A program made the position numbers and the translations under genes. The notes under the pieces are model-generated. The model did no database searches. It had not been told where the DNA came from and saw nothing but the letters and a program-made list of their open reading frames with translations. Of a stretch of DNA of 64,000 nt, positions 41,993 to 51,666 are shown piece by piece. Source of the stretch: Winogradskyella aurantia (GTDB taxonomy: Bacteria; Bacteroidota; Bacteroidia; Flavobacteriales; Flavobacteriaceae); assembly GCF_002266855.1 (NCBI RefSeq), contig NZ_NGJN01000002.1:62001-126000 (forward strand), given 5' to 3'. Position 1 is the first letter of the stretch. The number at the start of each line of letters is the position of its first letter.

Positions 41993-43792
41993 TTAATACG
42001 ATTTGGAAAACATAGGCTGAAGCACATGAGCTATTGCAATAACCAAAGTACAGCCAAATAGGTTGAGCCATAAATAGGGCATCCAATCAAGCCACCAACC
42101 AACAACCACAATAACTTGAGTTATTAATGCAGATAAGAAGACGGCATTACCCTTAATAGGCTTAAAGAAAAAGGCCAGCAGAAAAATACCTAAAACGTTC
42201 CCGTAGAAAATTGAACCGATAATATTTACAAGCTGAATAAGGTTTTCCGCTAAATTGGCAAAACATGCAATTATAATCGCAATAATTCCCCATGCTAATG
42301 TAAACCACTTCGTTACCTTAACCATATGGTCTTCACTTTTATCTTCCTTTTGGTTCCTGCCGTACAAATCCATAGAGGTGATGGTGGCCAAAGCATTTAT
42401 TTCTGAGGCCGTAGAGGACATAGCTGCAGATAATATTACGGCCAACAATAATCCGATAAGCCCAGTTGGTAAGTAGTTTAGTATAAAGGTAATGAACATA
42501 TAGTCCCTGTCATTGGTTTGCGTGTCCTTAGCCGCATACTTATACAATTCATCAATCTCTGTTTTGGTATTATTATAGGCTTCGGAATTGGGGTTTAAAT
42601 CCCTTAGACTTGTTTCGAGTCTTTCGTAGTTTTGGGCGTATTCTGAATCAATGGCTTTCTTTATAAGAAACTTGGCTTTTAGGCGGTAGTTTTTGTCTAG
42701 GCTGTCCAGTTGAGCCAATTGCATGATAAGACTTTCATTTTTTTGTTTGGCCAAAACAAGGCTAGTCGCTTGTTTTTTGTTGTAAAGAATAGTCTGTTTT
42801 TTTTGAAGTGCTTTGTATTCGGCAGCATAATCTGAGGCCAAAACCGTTTGGGTTGATGCATCAATAAAATTTAGAGGGGCATTGTTAAATTGGTAAAAGA
42901 CAAATACCATAACACCTACCAAAAGGATAAAAAATTGCATGGGTACTTTCAGTAAACCGTTAAATAAAAGTCCCATTTGCATTTCCTTAATCGATTTTCC
43001 CGATAGATAGCGCTGCACCTGGCTTTGGTCTGTACCAAAGTAGGATAAGGCTAGGAAGGTGCCACCGATAAGGCCCGACCAAACGGTATACCGATTATCC
43101 AAATCAAACGAAAAATCGAGAACCTGCATTCTGCCTGTGGCACCTGCAATATCAATGGCATCTACAAAACTTACCTCTTTAGGAATTAGGTCGACAACAA
43201 CAAATAGCGCGGCTAGCATCCCTGCGAAGATCACAAACATTTGCTGTTTTTGAGTTACCGTAACGGCTTTGGTGCCACCAGAAACCGTGTAAATGATCAC
43301 CAAAACCCCAATGATAATATTTAGGGTTATAATATTCCAACCAAGAACTACGGAAAGAATAATAGCTGGGGCGAAAATGGTGATACCAGCCGCTAATCCC
43401 CGTTGGATTAGAAATAGCGCAGCTGTTAGACTTCTTGTTTTTAAATCGAATCGATTTTCCAGAAATTCGTAGGCGGTGTATACCTTCAGTCGGTGGTAGA
43501 TTGGAATAAATACCAGGCATATAATAATCATGGCTATAGGTAAGCCAAAGTAAAACTGTACAAAGCCCATACCATCTGAGAAGGCTTGCCCTGTTGTAGA
43601 TAAAAAAGTAATGGCACTGGCCTGGGTGGCCATAACAGATAGGCCAATAGTCCACCATTGGGACGTATTTCCGCCTTTAATATAATCTTGAGCGCTTTTC
43701 CTTCCCCTGGTTTTCCATGTACCGTAACCGACAATAAAAAGTAAGGTTGCCGCTAATACAGTCCAGTCAATCCAATTTAAGGTTTGAAACAT
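41993..43792 (-). CDS. Sodium:solute symporter (SSS family) with a large insert
   Basis: A 599-aa transporter with about 14 predicted membrane helices and SSS features ('TTGQAFSDGMGFVQFYFGLPIAM', 'SYFGTDQSQVQRYLSGKS' and 'GLLLAVILSAAMSSTASEINALA'). It carries a hydrophilic, charged insert of about 115 residues (roughly 310-425) between helices, with heptad-like Leu/Lys/Gln patterns. It moves a solute with Na+; the substrate is not readable. A 39-aa single-helix protein is encoded 1 bp upstream and may be a partner. Confidence 0.92.
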   Translation of the reverse strand: MFQTLNWIDWTVLAATLLFIVGYGTWKTRGRKSAQDYIKGGNTSQWWTIGLSVMATQASAITFLSTTGQAFSDGMGFVQFYFGLPIAMIIICLVFIPIYHRLKVYTAYEFLENRFDLKTRSLTAALFLIQRGLAAGITIFAPAIILSVVLGWNIITLNIIIGVLVIIYTVSGGTKAVTVTQKQQMFVIFAGMLAALFVVVDLIPKEVSFVDAIDIAGATGRMQVLDFSFDLDNRYTVWSGLIGGTFLALSYFGTDQSQVQRYLSGKSIKEMQMGLLFNGLLKVPMQFFILLVGVMVFVFYQFNNAPLNFIDASTQTVLASDYAAEYKALQKKQTILYNKKQATSLVLAKQKNESLIMQLAQLDSLDKNYRLKAKFLIKKAIDSEYAQNYERLETSLRDLNPNSEAYNNTKTEIDELYKYAAKDTQTNDRDYMFITFILNYLPTGLIGLLLAVILSAAMSSTASEINALATITSMDLYGRNQKEDKSEDHMVKVTKWFTLAWGIIAIIIACFANLAENLIQLVNIIGSIFYGNVLGIFLLAFFFKPIKGNAVFLSALITQVIVVVGWWLDWMPYLWLNLFGCTLVIAIAHVLQPMFSKSY

Positions 43793-43793
43793 T

Positions 43794-43913
43794 TTAAGCG
43801 AATGAGGCCGTTATGAAGTAAAACAAAACAATATACAGTGCATTTGCTACGAGCACAATAGTATACATCTTATCCCATTTTTGTTTTGGTTCTTGGTCTT
43901 GGTCGTTGTGCAT
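43794..43913 (-). CDS. 39-aa single-helix membrane microprotein upstream of the SSS transporter
   Basis: An ATG at 43913 opens a 39-aa frame: a charged start (MHNDQDQEPKQKWDKM) then one hydrophobic helix (about residues 17-37). Its stop is 1 bp before the transporter ATG, an arrangement typical of translational coupling and of small accessory subunits of SSS transporters. Too short for standard calls but the layout strongly suggests a real gene. Confidence 0.7.
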   Translation of the reverse strand: MHNDQDQEPKQKWDKMYTIVLVANALYIVLFYFITASFA

Positions 43914-43943
43914 AATAATCAATTTAAAGGATTAGTTTTTTAA

Positions 43944-46451
43944 TCATTGAGGAATGTATTTGCCTGCTGACAGCAGATTGGCAAAAAGGCGATAAGCCCC
44001 AGAGACTCCGGCGGGAAATTCCCTAAAAAAGCTCAGGCCTGTATAGATGTAATTACCTTTACCATAACTGGCGATAAGCAAACTACCTTCCTTGGTAGAT
44101 TCGCCTTTATCCTTCATGGCCAAGAGCGGTGTGAATTCAGCAGCCCAGCTATCAGGAAAATATAAGCCGCGCTCTTGAACCCATCCCTCAAAATCTTCTT
44201 CAGTGATTTTATTTGGCCAATTTAAAATGGGATGCTCCGGGTTTAGTATAGTGACCTTAGCATTTTCATCGGTGACCCTATCTCTTGAAAGATTCAGCTC
44301 ATAAGGTGCTAATTCGTTTGTTTTAATACCTCGACTTGTGTTGTATTGGATAATGAGGTTGCCGCCTTCTTTGACGTAATCTAAAAGAAACCGTTGCTTG
44401 AACCTTAATTCGTCTAAAATATTGTAGGCACGAATCCCAACTACTACAGCATCAAATTTAGAAAGGTAATCGGCAGAAATAGCGTCTGGCTTAATAATGG
44501 TGACATTATAGCCAATTTGTCTTAAGCTCTCTGGAATAACATCGCCAGCACCTTCAATATAACCGATATTATCACCGCGCTTTTCAATATTGAGTCTTAC
44601 AACCTTGCTTTCACTTGGGATGAGAACAGTTTGAAAGGGAATATGTTCATAATCAATTTCAATCCGTTCGTCAGTGTAATAGGTGCCGTCTACATTAACC
44701 ATCGGGGATATTTTACCCTCGCTCTGTGTGTTAGGCGGAATTAAGGTAAACACAACCTTTTGGATATCGTCCTTGTTTGTAATAGTTATAGGTTGAATTT
44801 CTGGATGTACCTCCCAATCATTAGGATGGGCTAGGGACACCATGCCTTGAAGATTATTTTTACCGGCTTTAACCGTTACAGTTATATCTTTAGGTTTGGA
44901 ATCTTCAAAAATTATAACATTACCATCTATACTTGCTGTAGCGGGTGGAATAATTTCAAATGGCCTGTAAAGCTCACCTTTATCAGGTTTGGAAAACCGA
45001 TGAATAACCGCTTTGGTGATGGTTATGGGTGTGCCTTCAACCAATAGATTGAAATCGACGTAAAGTGCTCGCGGTGTCTCGGGTAATCCAATCCATTCCT
45101 GTTTATCGACATAATACATGCCCAGACTACTTTTTTTATTTACCCAATACGGAGCAGTGTAGTCCATGTTTTGAGGTATACTTAATTGATCTTCAAAGTT
45201 GAATCGTTGGTTTTCCGTTAAAATTATATTTTTTGAAATGCCGTCATCAAAGGTTGAAAACCTGTATGATGCCAAACGTATATCTTTCTGGCTTCGGTTT
45301 AAGACTTCGATACTGAGGTCAATATTTGACGATGGTGAGGTTGTTGGTGTGCTTGCCGATGCTTCCAAATAAAGCCCTGCACAAGCTTCAATAATCCTTA
45401 ATAACTCTTGCGACTTTATCGTTTTCCAGTGCTTATCCTCTATGCTTTGAAGTAACCTATAGGCTTTAACCAATTCTGGTATATGACTAGCGGGATCTAT
45501 AAAATTAAAATTGGCTTCAACACCTTTTAAAATTGCACCAATTGCCTTTCCGCCCTTAACTCTAGTCCATGAAATGTCAATGCCTGAAAAGGGATTGTAG
45601 TTGTCAGCTAAAGGGTCACCTTTTAAAAATTCAATAAATTCCTCTTGACTACCGCGTTGTGACAAACGACCGAAACCTTGGCACAAGTGCTGGCTGCTGG
45701 CTAGAGCAGCAACTTCATTATTTGATAGACCCTTTGTAGGATAATACACTCCGATGTCAAAATTAATTAAATTGCCCTTATCAGCTTCCTCAAACTTTTC
45801 CCTACTACCGTAAAACCACCAGGAGGTATTAAAAAATAAACGTTTAGGTTGCCAAGTTTCCGTTAAATTGAGTTGAGATGGGTACTTGTTTGGATTATTG
45901 GCCAAATCAAAGGCTTCTACACTTAACATGGCGGAGCTGGTATGATGGCCATGTGTTCGACCTGGTGTACGATGGTCAAAGCGATTGATGATAATATCGG
46001 GCTTAAATTGTCTTATGGCCCAAACGACATCTGCTAAAACCTCATCCTTATCCCAAATTGATAGTGTTTCATCAGGATGTTTGGAGTATCCAAAATCATT
46101 GGCCCTAGTAAATCGTTGTTCACCGCCGTCAATGCGTCTTGCCGCAAGTAGTTCTTGTGTTCTAATAACACCTAGCAATTCCCTAATTTCCGGTCCAATA
46201 AGGTTTTGGCCACCATCACCGCGAGTCAGCGATAAATAGGCTGTCCGGGCTTTGACTTCATTGGACATGTACGAAATGAGCCGCGTATTTTCATCATCGG
46301 GATGCGCGGCCACATATAAAACAGAAGCCAATACATTCAGTTTTTGTACAGCTTCATATATTTCTGAAGAATTAAGCTTTTTGGGTTGTTGGGCCCCAAC
46401 AGACAATATACTGCATAGAAAAATAAGCAGGCCTAGTCTTAGTTGATACAT
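43944..46451 (-). CDS. Exported PIG-L family deacetylase
   Basis: About 835 aa from the ATG at 46451, which gives a signal peptide (cleaved near residue 20, VGAQ). The PIG-L/LmbE zinc-hydrolase domain is at the N-terminal part: 'AAHPDDENTRLISYMS' (AHPDDE at 49-54), 'LTRGDGGQNLIGPE', 'NRFDHRTPGRTHGHHT'. The remaining ~500 residues are beta-rich domains ending in a class I glutaminase amidotransferase-like segment ('AVVVGIRAYNILDE', 'LIQYNTSRG'). It probably removes acetyl groups from an amino sugar outside the cytosol. It lies upstream of the transporter operon. Confidence 0.9.
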   Translation of the reverse strand: MYQLRLGLLIFLCSILSVGAQQPKKLNSSEIYEAVQKLNVLASVLYVAAHPDDENTRLISYMSNEVKARTAYLSLTRGDGGQNLIGPEIRELLGVIRTQELLAARRIDGGEQRFTRANDFGYSKHPDETLSIWDKDEVLADVVWAIRQFKPDIIINRFDHRTPGRTHGHHTSSAMLSVEAFDLANNPNKYPSQLNLTETWQPKRLFFNTSWWFYGSREKFEEADKGNLINFDIGVYYPTKGLSNNEVAALASSQHLCQGFGRLSQRGSQEEFIEFLKGDPLADNYNPFSGIDISWTRVKGGKAIGAILKGVEANFNFIDPASHIPELVKAYRLLQSIEDKHWKTIKSQELLRIIEACAGLYLEASASTPTTSPSSNIDLSIEVLNRSQKDIRLASYRFSTFDDGISKNIILTENQRFNFEDQLSIPQNMDYTAPYWVNKKSSLGMYYVDKQEWIGLPETPRALYVDFNLLVEGTPITITKAVIHRFSKPDKGELYRPFEIIPPATASIDGNVIIFEDSKPKDITVTVKAGKNNLQGMVSLAHPNDWEVHPEIQPITITNKDDIQKVVFTLIPPNTQSEGKISPMVNVDGTYYTDERIEIDYEHIPFQTVLIPSESKVVRLNIEKRGDNIGYIEGAGDVIPESLRQIGYNVTIIKPDAISADYLSKFDAVVVGIRAYNILDELRFKQRFLLDYVKEGGNLIIQYNTSRGIKTNELAPYELNLSRDRVTDENAKVTILNPEHPILNWPNKITEEDFEGWVQERGLYFPDSWAAEFTPLLAMKDKGESTKEGSLLIASYGKGNYIYTGLSFFREFPAGVSGAYRLFANLLSAGKYIPQ

Positions 46452-46656
46452 GCGTGTCGGTTTGTTACCTTTCAAATATATAAAAGATAGCTAGGCGAGT
46501 TGGGCTTTTTAATTTTATTTAACGTTGAATTATGAAATGTAATGCAGTGGTTCAGGACTCCAACTTTATACTTCCAAGGCTCTAGAACAATTATTACCTC
46601 TCCAATAGATTGCTCTTTTTCTTGAGCAAATCAATTTATGTAAGGTCTTTTTAATC

Positions 46657-47724
46657 TTACAACCATTTTTTCCGTTTAAAGTAAATGAGCATACCTAAAA
46701 ACAATACGATCATAATACCCCACAGGATAAAGTAACTATATCTATAATGAAGTTCAGGCATATGTTCAAAATTCATACCGTATATACCAGCAATAAAGGT
46801 CAAGGGAATGAAAATTGTAGCGATGATCGTAAGGACTTTCATAACCTCGTTCATCCGGTTGCTAATACTGGTCATGTACATATCCATTAAACCCCAAATC
46901 ATTTCACGGTAGATATCAATGTTTTCTGACACTTGGATAAGGTGGTCGTAGATATCCCTATAGTAGGTGATCGTACGCTGATATATCAAGGTGTGGTCGC
47001 CTTTTTCGATTCTGTTGATAATTTCCCGTAATGGAAAAATGGCACGACGTACTTTTAGGATTTCATGTTTAAGCTTTTGTACTTCCATGCTTACATCTTC
47101 TCTAGTAGCACCGGTAAATAGCTCTAATTCTAAATCCTCAATTTTATTTCCAAGGGTTTCGATAATAATAAAGTAATGGTCTACTACCGCGTCAATGAGC
47201 GCGTAGAGCAAATAATCCGATTTAAGCGTACGGATACGACCTTTAGAATAACGTAAACGTTCCCTAATGGTGTTGAAGACGTCGCCTTCCGCTTCTTGAA
47301 AGGACAACACATAATTTTTACCTAATACTAAGCTAACCTGTTCTATTACGATATTTTCTTTATCGTCGTAATACAGCATTTTAAGTACAACGAAAATGTA
47401 ATCTTCATACTCGTCAATTTTTGGGCGCTGACCCGTGTTAACGATATCTTCCAAGACTAGTGGATGAAGACTATATTGCTGACCAATCTGTTCAATTTCT
47501 TGAATGTAATTTAAGCCGTTAATGTTTATCCACGTTACGGAATCAGTATCCTTAAATGGTGCTGCTTCCTCAATGTTCAGTAAGACGGTTTCTTCAAGCG
47601 TGTCTTTGGTATAGTCAAAACACTCAATTACCAGTTTATTGGTTGATTTTTTCCCGGTATAAATTAATGTTCCCGGAACTTGTCCGATTTTCTTTTTGTA
47701 ATGCGATGTACGTTTTTTACCCAT
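46657..47724 (-). CDS. corA: CorA family magnesium/cobalt transporter
   Basis: A 355-aa protein with the large cytosolic domain, then two C-terminal membrane helices carrying the diagnostic 'GMNFEHMPE' (YGMNF) motif after 'FIPLTFIAGIY'. A basic end (KRKKWL) fits the inside-facing tail. Pentamers conduct Mg2+ and sometimes Co2+. It follows mscS on the same strand at 11 bp. The gap 46476-46656 upstream of the next gene contains no recognisable gene. Confidence 0.95.
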   Translation of the reverse strand: MGKKRTSHYKKKIGQVPGTLIYTGKKSTNKLVIECFDYTKDTLEETVLLNIEEAAPFKDTDSVTWININGLNYIQEIEQIGQQYSLHPLVLEDIVNTGQRPKIDEYEDYIFVVLKMLYYDDKENIVIEQVSLVLGKNYVLSFQEAEGDVFNTIRERLRYSKGRIRTLKSDYLLYALIDAVVDHYFIIIETLGNKIEDLELELFTGATREDVSMEVQKLKHEILKVRRAIFPLREIINRIEKGDHTLIYQRTITYYRDIYDHLIQVSENIDIYREMIWGLMDMYMTSISNRMNEVMKVLTIIATIFIPLTFIAGIYGMNFEHMPELHYRYSYFILWGIMIVLFLGMLIYFKRKKWL

Positions 47725-47735
47725 AGCATTTAAAA

Positions 47736-48269
47736 TTACAAAATGCTATTGTCATCTAAAGCATCTTTTTGAATTAGTGTTACGGCTTTTTGCAATATTA
47801 AATTATTAGGATAGGTCACAAGGTCCCCACCATCCTCTCTAAGATGAAGCTGAAAAGCGCGTATATCCTCTATAACCGCTTCAATCGGATAATCCTTGTC
47901 ATGAATACGAATCTTGTCTCCCACTTTGTAAGGAAAGGAAAAAAACATAATGACGCCCGAGGTAATGTTACTAAGAATAGACCAAATAGCGAACAAACCA
48001 ATACCGATTACAGCAAAGACCGAGGAAAACAAAAGCGCAATATCACTGGCGTCAACACCTAGAATGAAAGATTCCACAAGCAATGCTAAGGCCACTAAGG
48101 TTACAGTGATGTAGCGGCCGATTAGTATGGCACGTGCTTCAGAGGTGCCGCTTTTTTTACCTATTTTTTTTACCGTAAGGACAATGATTTTCCTAATGAC
48201 AAGTAAAACGATAAGTAGTATGACCGATGAGATAATCTCGGTTAAATAGGTTTGAAAATATTGTACCAT
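47736..48269 (-). CDS. Small MscS-family mechanosensitive channel
   Basis: About 177 aa from the ATG at 48269; the longer frame to 48293 would start inside the -7 box. Three membrane helices are followed by the MscS pore/beta segment ('SSVFAVIGIGLFAIWSILSNITSGVIMFF' over ~30 residues, 'FPYKVGDKIRIHD'). Short MscS proteins with little C-terminal domain exist in many bacteria and release solutes on osmotic downshift. It lies 11 bp upstream of corA, so the two are probably cotranscribed. Confidence 0.9.
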   Translation of the reverse strand: MVQYFQTYLTEIISSVILLIVLLVIRKIIVLTVKKIGKKSGTSEARAILIGRYITVTLVALALLVESFILGVDASDIALLFSSVFAVIGIGLFAIWSILSNITSGVIMFFSFPYKVGDKIRIHDKDYPIEAVIEDIRAFQLHLREDGGDLVTYPNNLILQKAVTLIQKDALDDNSIL

Positions 48270-48290
48270 GTTAAGCCAATTAAGTCTAAA

Positions 48291-48298
48291 CAAATATA
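48291..48298 (-). promoter_or_regulatory. -7 box TATATTTG of the mscS-corA operon
   Basis: Exact Bacteroidota -7 element on -, 21 bp upstream of the chosen ATG at 48269; it excludes the upstream TTG start. Confidence 0.6.
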
Positions 48299-48315
48299 CC
48301 TAGAATGTTACAATT

Positions 48316-49251
48316 TTATTCCAATTTTAGCATTTCTCTTAAGCCTTCATTCGCATTGCTATTTTTGGTCCAATAGGCAGATTTGATGCTCTCTAATTTG
48401 GTGGCTTTCGTTGTAAGTGTTTTCGAATTTGCGCCGTAGCCGCTAACCGTTGTCTCTTCCCAACCCAAAATATCATAAGGGAAATCAGTATTAAAATTTA
48501 TTTTTAGGGTTCTGTCTAAATCTGGATAGGTCACGGTATAGCTAGAGTTTTCAAGTGTAGCAAAGGCCTCATACGCTTTTATGGGTTTGTGCCTTAATCT
48601 TGTAAATTCTAGGGAAGGTACTATTTGTAGAGTCCCAGTTGGTAAACTTTTAGGGTCAATTCTGAGTTTAGCCCACAATTCATTTTCGGTCCATGTTTTT
48701 TCTATCTCATAAGAGGTATCGGCCTCACCTTGGAAGTAGGAGTGTAAAGTGATTTCAAATTTATCCCTGTTATTGAGTTGGGCATAGGTTAACCCGCACC
48801 ATTCCTGTATTGAGGCAGAGGCCTTAATGGCATGACCGCTATTAGCCACAGGATAAAATGTACTTTGCATGATCGAATACGGGTAGATTCCGGTATTGAA
48901 GTTCTTGGTTGCATTTAATTTTAATACGGGAATATTAGTATCACTGTACGTATCTGCTTTTACTTGAGCCTTTGGCAGAAAATCTTCAGTGACAAAAACC
49001 AAAACGGCAGTACCGTCCCTCATTTCACCATATCTTGCTTGTTCCAATTTGTATGAGGTTATCTCAGCCTCACCAGCATACCAATAGTCCTTAAACGCAT
49101 TTGAAAGCGTTGGTTTTGGTCGGTCTATTTTTGTATTTTCCTCTAATTTCAATGCAACATCATTCGAATTGGATGTTTTATCAATACAAGAGTTTAATGT
49201 TAAAAAAGTAATTGCAACAACGAAAAGTTTATGGCACGTGTTTAGAGTCAT
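48316..49251 (-). CDS. Conserved lipoprotein next to maf
   Basis: A 311-aa protein with lipobox 'TLNSC' (Cys22), so likely a lipoprotein. The body is beta-rich with conserved 'DYWYAGEAEITSYKLEQARYGE', 'YSIMQSTFYPV' and 'QEWCGLTYAQLNN'. Homologues in Flavobacteriaceae are sometimes labelled septum formation inhibitor because of the neighbouring maf gene, but no Maf motif is present. It may be a periplasmic or outer membrane protein; function unknown. It shares the strand with maf (39 bp). Confidence 0.85.
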   Translation of the reverse strand: MTLNTCHKLFVVAITFLTLNSCIDKTSNSNDVALKLEENTKIDRPKPTLSNAFKDYWYAGEAEITSYKLEQARYGEMRDGTAVLVFVTEDFLPKAQVKADTYSDTNIPVLKLNATKNFNTGIYPYSIMQSTFYPVANSGHAIKASASIQEWCGLTYAQLNNRDKFEITLHSYFQGEADTSYEIEKTWTENELWAKLRIDPKSLPTGTLQIVPSLEFTRLRHKPIKAYEAFATLENSSYTVTYPDLDRTLKINFNTDFPYDILGWEETTVSGYGANSKTLTTKATKLESIKSAYWTKNSNANEGLREMLKLE

Positions 49252-49289
49252 AGCAGAGATTTTAAAACAAAGTTACAATGTTAACCTCC

Positions 49290-49874
49290 TTATGCAATGG
49301 CATTTAACGTTTCATAAAGTAAGTGAGTCGGTAGGCCCACTACGTTGTTGTAAGACCCTTCTATTTTGGTAATTCCTACGGCGCCAATCCATTCTTGTAT
49401 GCCATAGGCTCCGGCCTTATCTAAGGGTTGGTATTTATCAACATAGAATTTGATTTCTTCATCCTCTAAATTCCTAAAAGTTACCTTGGTGATCGTATTC
49501 TTGGTAATTTGAGTTTTTATGGTGGTAATACATATAGAGGTAATTACCTCATGTGTATCACCACTAAGGGTTTTGATCATGTTAAAGGCATCCAGGTCGT
49601 TTTTTGGTTTTTCAATCGCACGGTCCTTATGCCACACAATAGTATCAGAAGTAATTAGGATATCCTTTGGACCAAGAGCGTTTTTTAGAGATGCAGCTTT
49701 TAACCTTGCCAGATAATCCGTGATGGCCTCTTTACTGAGATGTTCTGGGTACACTTCTTCTACGTCCGGTACTTTTATTTCAAAATCCAATAACATAGAT
49801 CTAAGGAACTCATGTCGTCGCGGTGATGCGGAGGCCAGGATGAGATTATAAGCTTTAAGTCTATTATGGAGCAT
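49290..49874 (-). CDS. maf: Maf family nucleoside triphosphate pyrophosphatase
   Basis: A 194-aa protein with the Maf motifs: 'NLILASASPRRHEFLR' (N-terminal), 'ILITSDTIV' (around 68-76), 'EKPKNDLDAFNMIKTLSG' and 'GSYNNVVGLP' near the C-terminus. The family hydrolyses modified or canonical nucleoside triphosphates such as dTTP/UTP, protecting pools. It is 5 bp from the UbiA-family gene and upstream of the lipoprotein gene on the same strand. Confidence 0.95.
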   Translation of the reverse strand: MLHNRLKAYNLILASASPRRHEFLRSMLLDFEIKVPDVEEVYPEHLSKEAITDYLARLKAASLKNALGPKDILITSDTIVWHKDRAIEKPKNDLDAFNMIKTLSGDTHEVITSICITTIKTQITKNTITKVTFRNLEDEEIKFYVDKYQPLDKAGAYGIQEWIGAVGITKIEGSYNNVVGLPTHLLYETLNAIA

Positions 49875-49879
49875 AAAAA

Positions 49880-50806
49880 TTATTTGAGGATATATGGATA
49901 CAATAACATGGATAGCATTCCAGTTAACATAACGAGTTTTAACATTACACTGATATGTGAATATTCGGGTTTTTCCTCTACACTAAATAATTTAATACTG
50001 ATATAGATTAAAGGGCCAATGACCAGAAGAAGAAAATAACCAACGACTTCAACCTGCTTGAATAAATAGGTAATGACATAATATATGACGGCTAAAATAG
50101 GAATTAAGGAGAGTGTAAATATAATTTTATTAGCCCGATTCCTTCCTAAAACAATGGGCAAGGTTTGTAAACCGACTTTATAATCACCTTTAATATCTTC
50201 CATATCCTTAACCAACTCCCTTATGAGATTAATACTAAATGCAAAGACGGCATAGTCTAAAATAATTTTGAAAAAGGTGATTTGAACCGCCCTGTTACTT
50301 GGGTTGATTGTTGGTAACAATTCAAAAACCCCAACCAGCAGTATGCTTAAGGCCACCATGAGTGATACTGTTATATTTCCAACTATGGGCAATTGCTTTA
50401 AGTAAGACGAGTACAAGTAAAGCAAAGCTGAGGCAATAAAGAAGATCACAAAAAAACCGGATTGGCCTATGCCATTAGACAGATAAAACCCTAAACCAAC
50501 GCCTATGATGTTTAAGCCAATAAAGACATATGTCGCTTTTTTTTCCGAAATGTATCTATTGATAATAACCTTGTGAGGTTTGTTGACCTTATCGGCCTCA
50601 ATATCATAAATGTCATTAATAATATACCCAGCCGCTGCGATACAAACCGTAGCGAAAACCAAAAGAAAAAAAGCTAAAGGACTAAGCGTTGTAACCACAC
50701 CATGACTTTCAAAAAAGGGTAGTAGCAAGGCATATTTAACAAGTATTTGGACCAAGGCGATGAGTGCCAGATTTTTCCATCGGATTAAATTGAGAAAATG
50801 AATCAT
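49880..50806 (-). CDS. UbiA family prenyltransferase (geranylgeranylglycerol-phosphate type)
   Basis: A 308-aa membrane protein with about nine helices and both UbiA Asp-rich motifs: 'NDIYDIEADKVNKP' (around 64-77) and 'DMEDIKGDYKVGLQTLP' (around 200-216). Bacteroidota homologues are usually labelled geranylgeranylglycerol-phosphate geranylgeranyltransferase. It attaches an isoprenoid to a membrane acceptor; the acceptor cannot be read from the sequence. It lies in a cluster with maf and kdsC. Confidence 0.88.
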   Translation of the reverse strand: MIHFLNLIRWKNLALIALVQILVKYALLLPFFESHGVVTTLSPLAFFLLVFATVCIAAAGYIINDIYDIEADKVNKPHKVIINRYISEKKATYVFIGLNIIGVGLGFYLSNGIGQSGFFVIFFIASALLYLYSSYLKQLPIVGNITVSLMVALSILLVGVFELLPTINPSNRAVQITFFKIILDYAVFAFSINLIRELVKDMEDIKGDYKVGLQTLPIVLGRNRANKIIFTLSLIPILAVIYYVITYLFKQVEVVGYFLLLVIGPLIYISIKLFSVEEKPEYSHISVMLKLVMLTGMLSMLLYPYILK

Positions 50807-50813
50807 GCTAAAA

Positions 50814-51128
50814 TTAACGGGATATAATTTGATTGATAAGGTAATAGGCTGTATAGGCTACACCTGCAAAAACAACAAGGCTGATAATGGCTGTTCTAAT
50901 AAAAAGTTGACGTTCTTGCTTGCGTATTTTTTCTTTTATTTTTTCTTTTTCGGCTTTGGTTAAATCCTTGTGCAGGAATTCCATTTTATAGTGCAGATGC
51001 GCTTCAAGGTCTAGCTTTTCCTTATAAACAGAAAAAGGGGTACTGGTTTTTTGATTAAAGGTCTTTTGGTCATTGCCAAATCCTATATACCCAAAACCAG
51101 TACTATGTCTTCTGCCTCTTCGTCCCAT
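50814..51128 (-). CDS. Small single-helix membrane protein
   Basis: About 104 aa from the ATG at 51128, giving 'MGRRGRRHSTGFGYIGFGN'; the frame to 51152 would overlap kdsC. A long charged helix (about 45-75, 'LTKAEKEKIKEKIRKQERQLF') is followed by one C-terminal membrane helix. Seen near kdsC in related genomes as a conserved hypothetical. Its ATG lies 4 bp past the kdsC stop and its own stop is 7 bp from the UbiA-family gene. Confidence 0.8.
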   Translation of the reverse strand: MGRRGRRHSTGFGYIGFGNDQKTFNQKTSTPFSVYKEKLDLEAHLHYKMEFLHKDLTKAEKEKIKEKIRKQERQLFIRTAIISLVVFAGVAYTAYYLINQIISR

Positions 51129-51132
51129 AGCC

Positions 51133-51666
51133 TCAGTCGTATTGAGCGTCAAAATTACCGTTCCACTTATTTTGAACTTTTAAAACCTGTTCAATGACAT
51201 CTCTTGCCGCACCTTTACCACCGTTTTTATGTGATACATATTTTGAGATAGCCTTAATTTCTGGTGCTGCATCTTGTGGGCAACAGGGTAAACCAACAGC
51301 CTTCATGGCTATGAAATCAGGAATATCGTCACCCATAAACAAAACATTTTCAGGTTTAATTGAATGGAGGTCGAGATAGGCGTTGAGTTGTTCTATTTTA
51401 TTATGTACACCAAGATAAATATCAGTGAGTCCTAAGCCCTTGAGCCGTAATCTTACCCCTTCATTGGATCCGCCAGAAATGACACATACGTGAAAGCCAC
51501 TATCTACTGCTGTCTTTAAGGCAAAACCATCTTTGATACTCATTGTGCGAAGCATTTCCCCTTTCGTGGTTACGGTTATGCTGCCATCCGTTAAAACACC
51601 ATCGACATCAAATATAAATGTAGTGATATCCGCAAGATATTCTTTATAACTTTTATCGTTGTCCAT
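51133..51666 (-). CDS. kdsC: KDO-8-phosphate phosphatase (HAD family)
   Basis: A 177-aa HAD phosphatase without a cap: 'TTFIFDVDGVLTDGSI' with Asp20 and Asp22, 'VCVISGGSN', 'IYLGVHNKIEQL', 'VLFMGDDIPDFIAM', 'CCPQDAAPEIKAISKYVS'. This is the KdsC signature; the enzyme dephosphorylates KDO-8-phosphate for lipopolysaccharide. It overlaps the end of the DUF2520 gene by 14 bp. Confidence 0.93.
   Translation of the reverse strand: MDNDKSYKEYLADITTFIFDVDGVLTDGSITVTTKGEMLRTMSIKDGFALKTAVDSGFHVCVISGGSNEGVRLRLKGLGLTDIYLGVHNKIEQLNAYLDLHSIKPENVLFMGDDIPDFIAMKAVGLPCCPQDAAPEIKAISKYVSHKNGGKGAARDVIEQVLKVQNKWNGNFDAQYD

Noticed and set aside
43179-43658. A 159-codon frame within the SSS transporter gene
   Set aside because: It lies fully within a well-supported transporter gene in another frame and has low-complexity, His/Tyr/Ser-rich composition without domain pattern.
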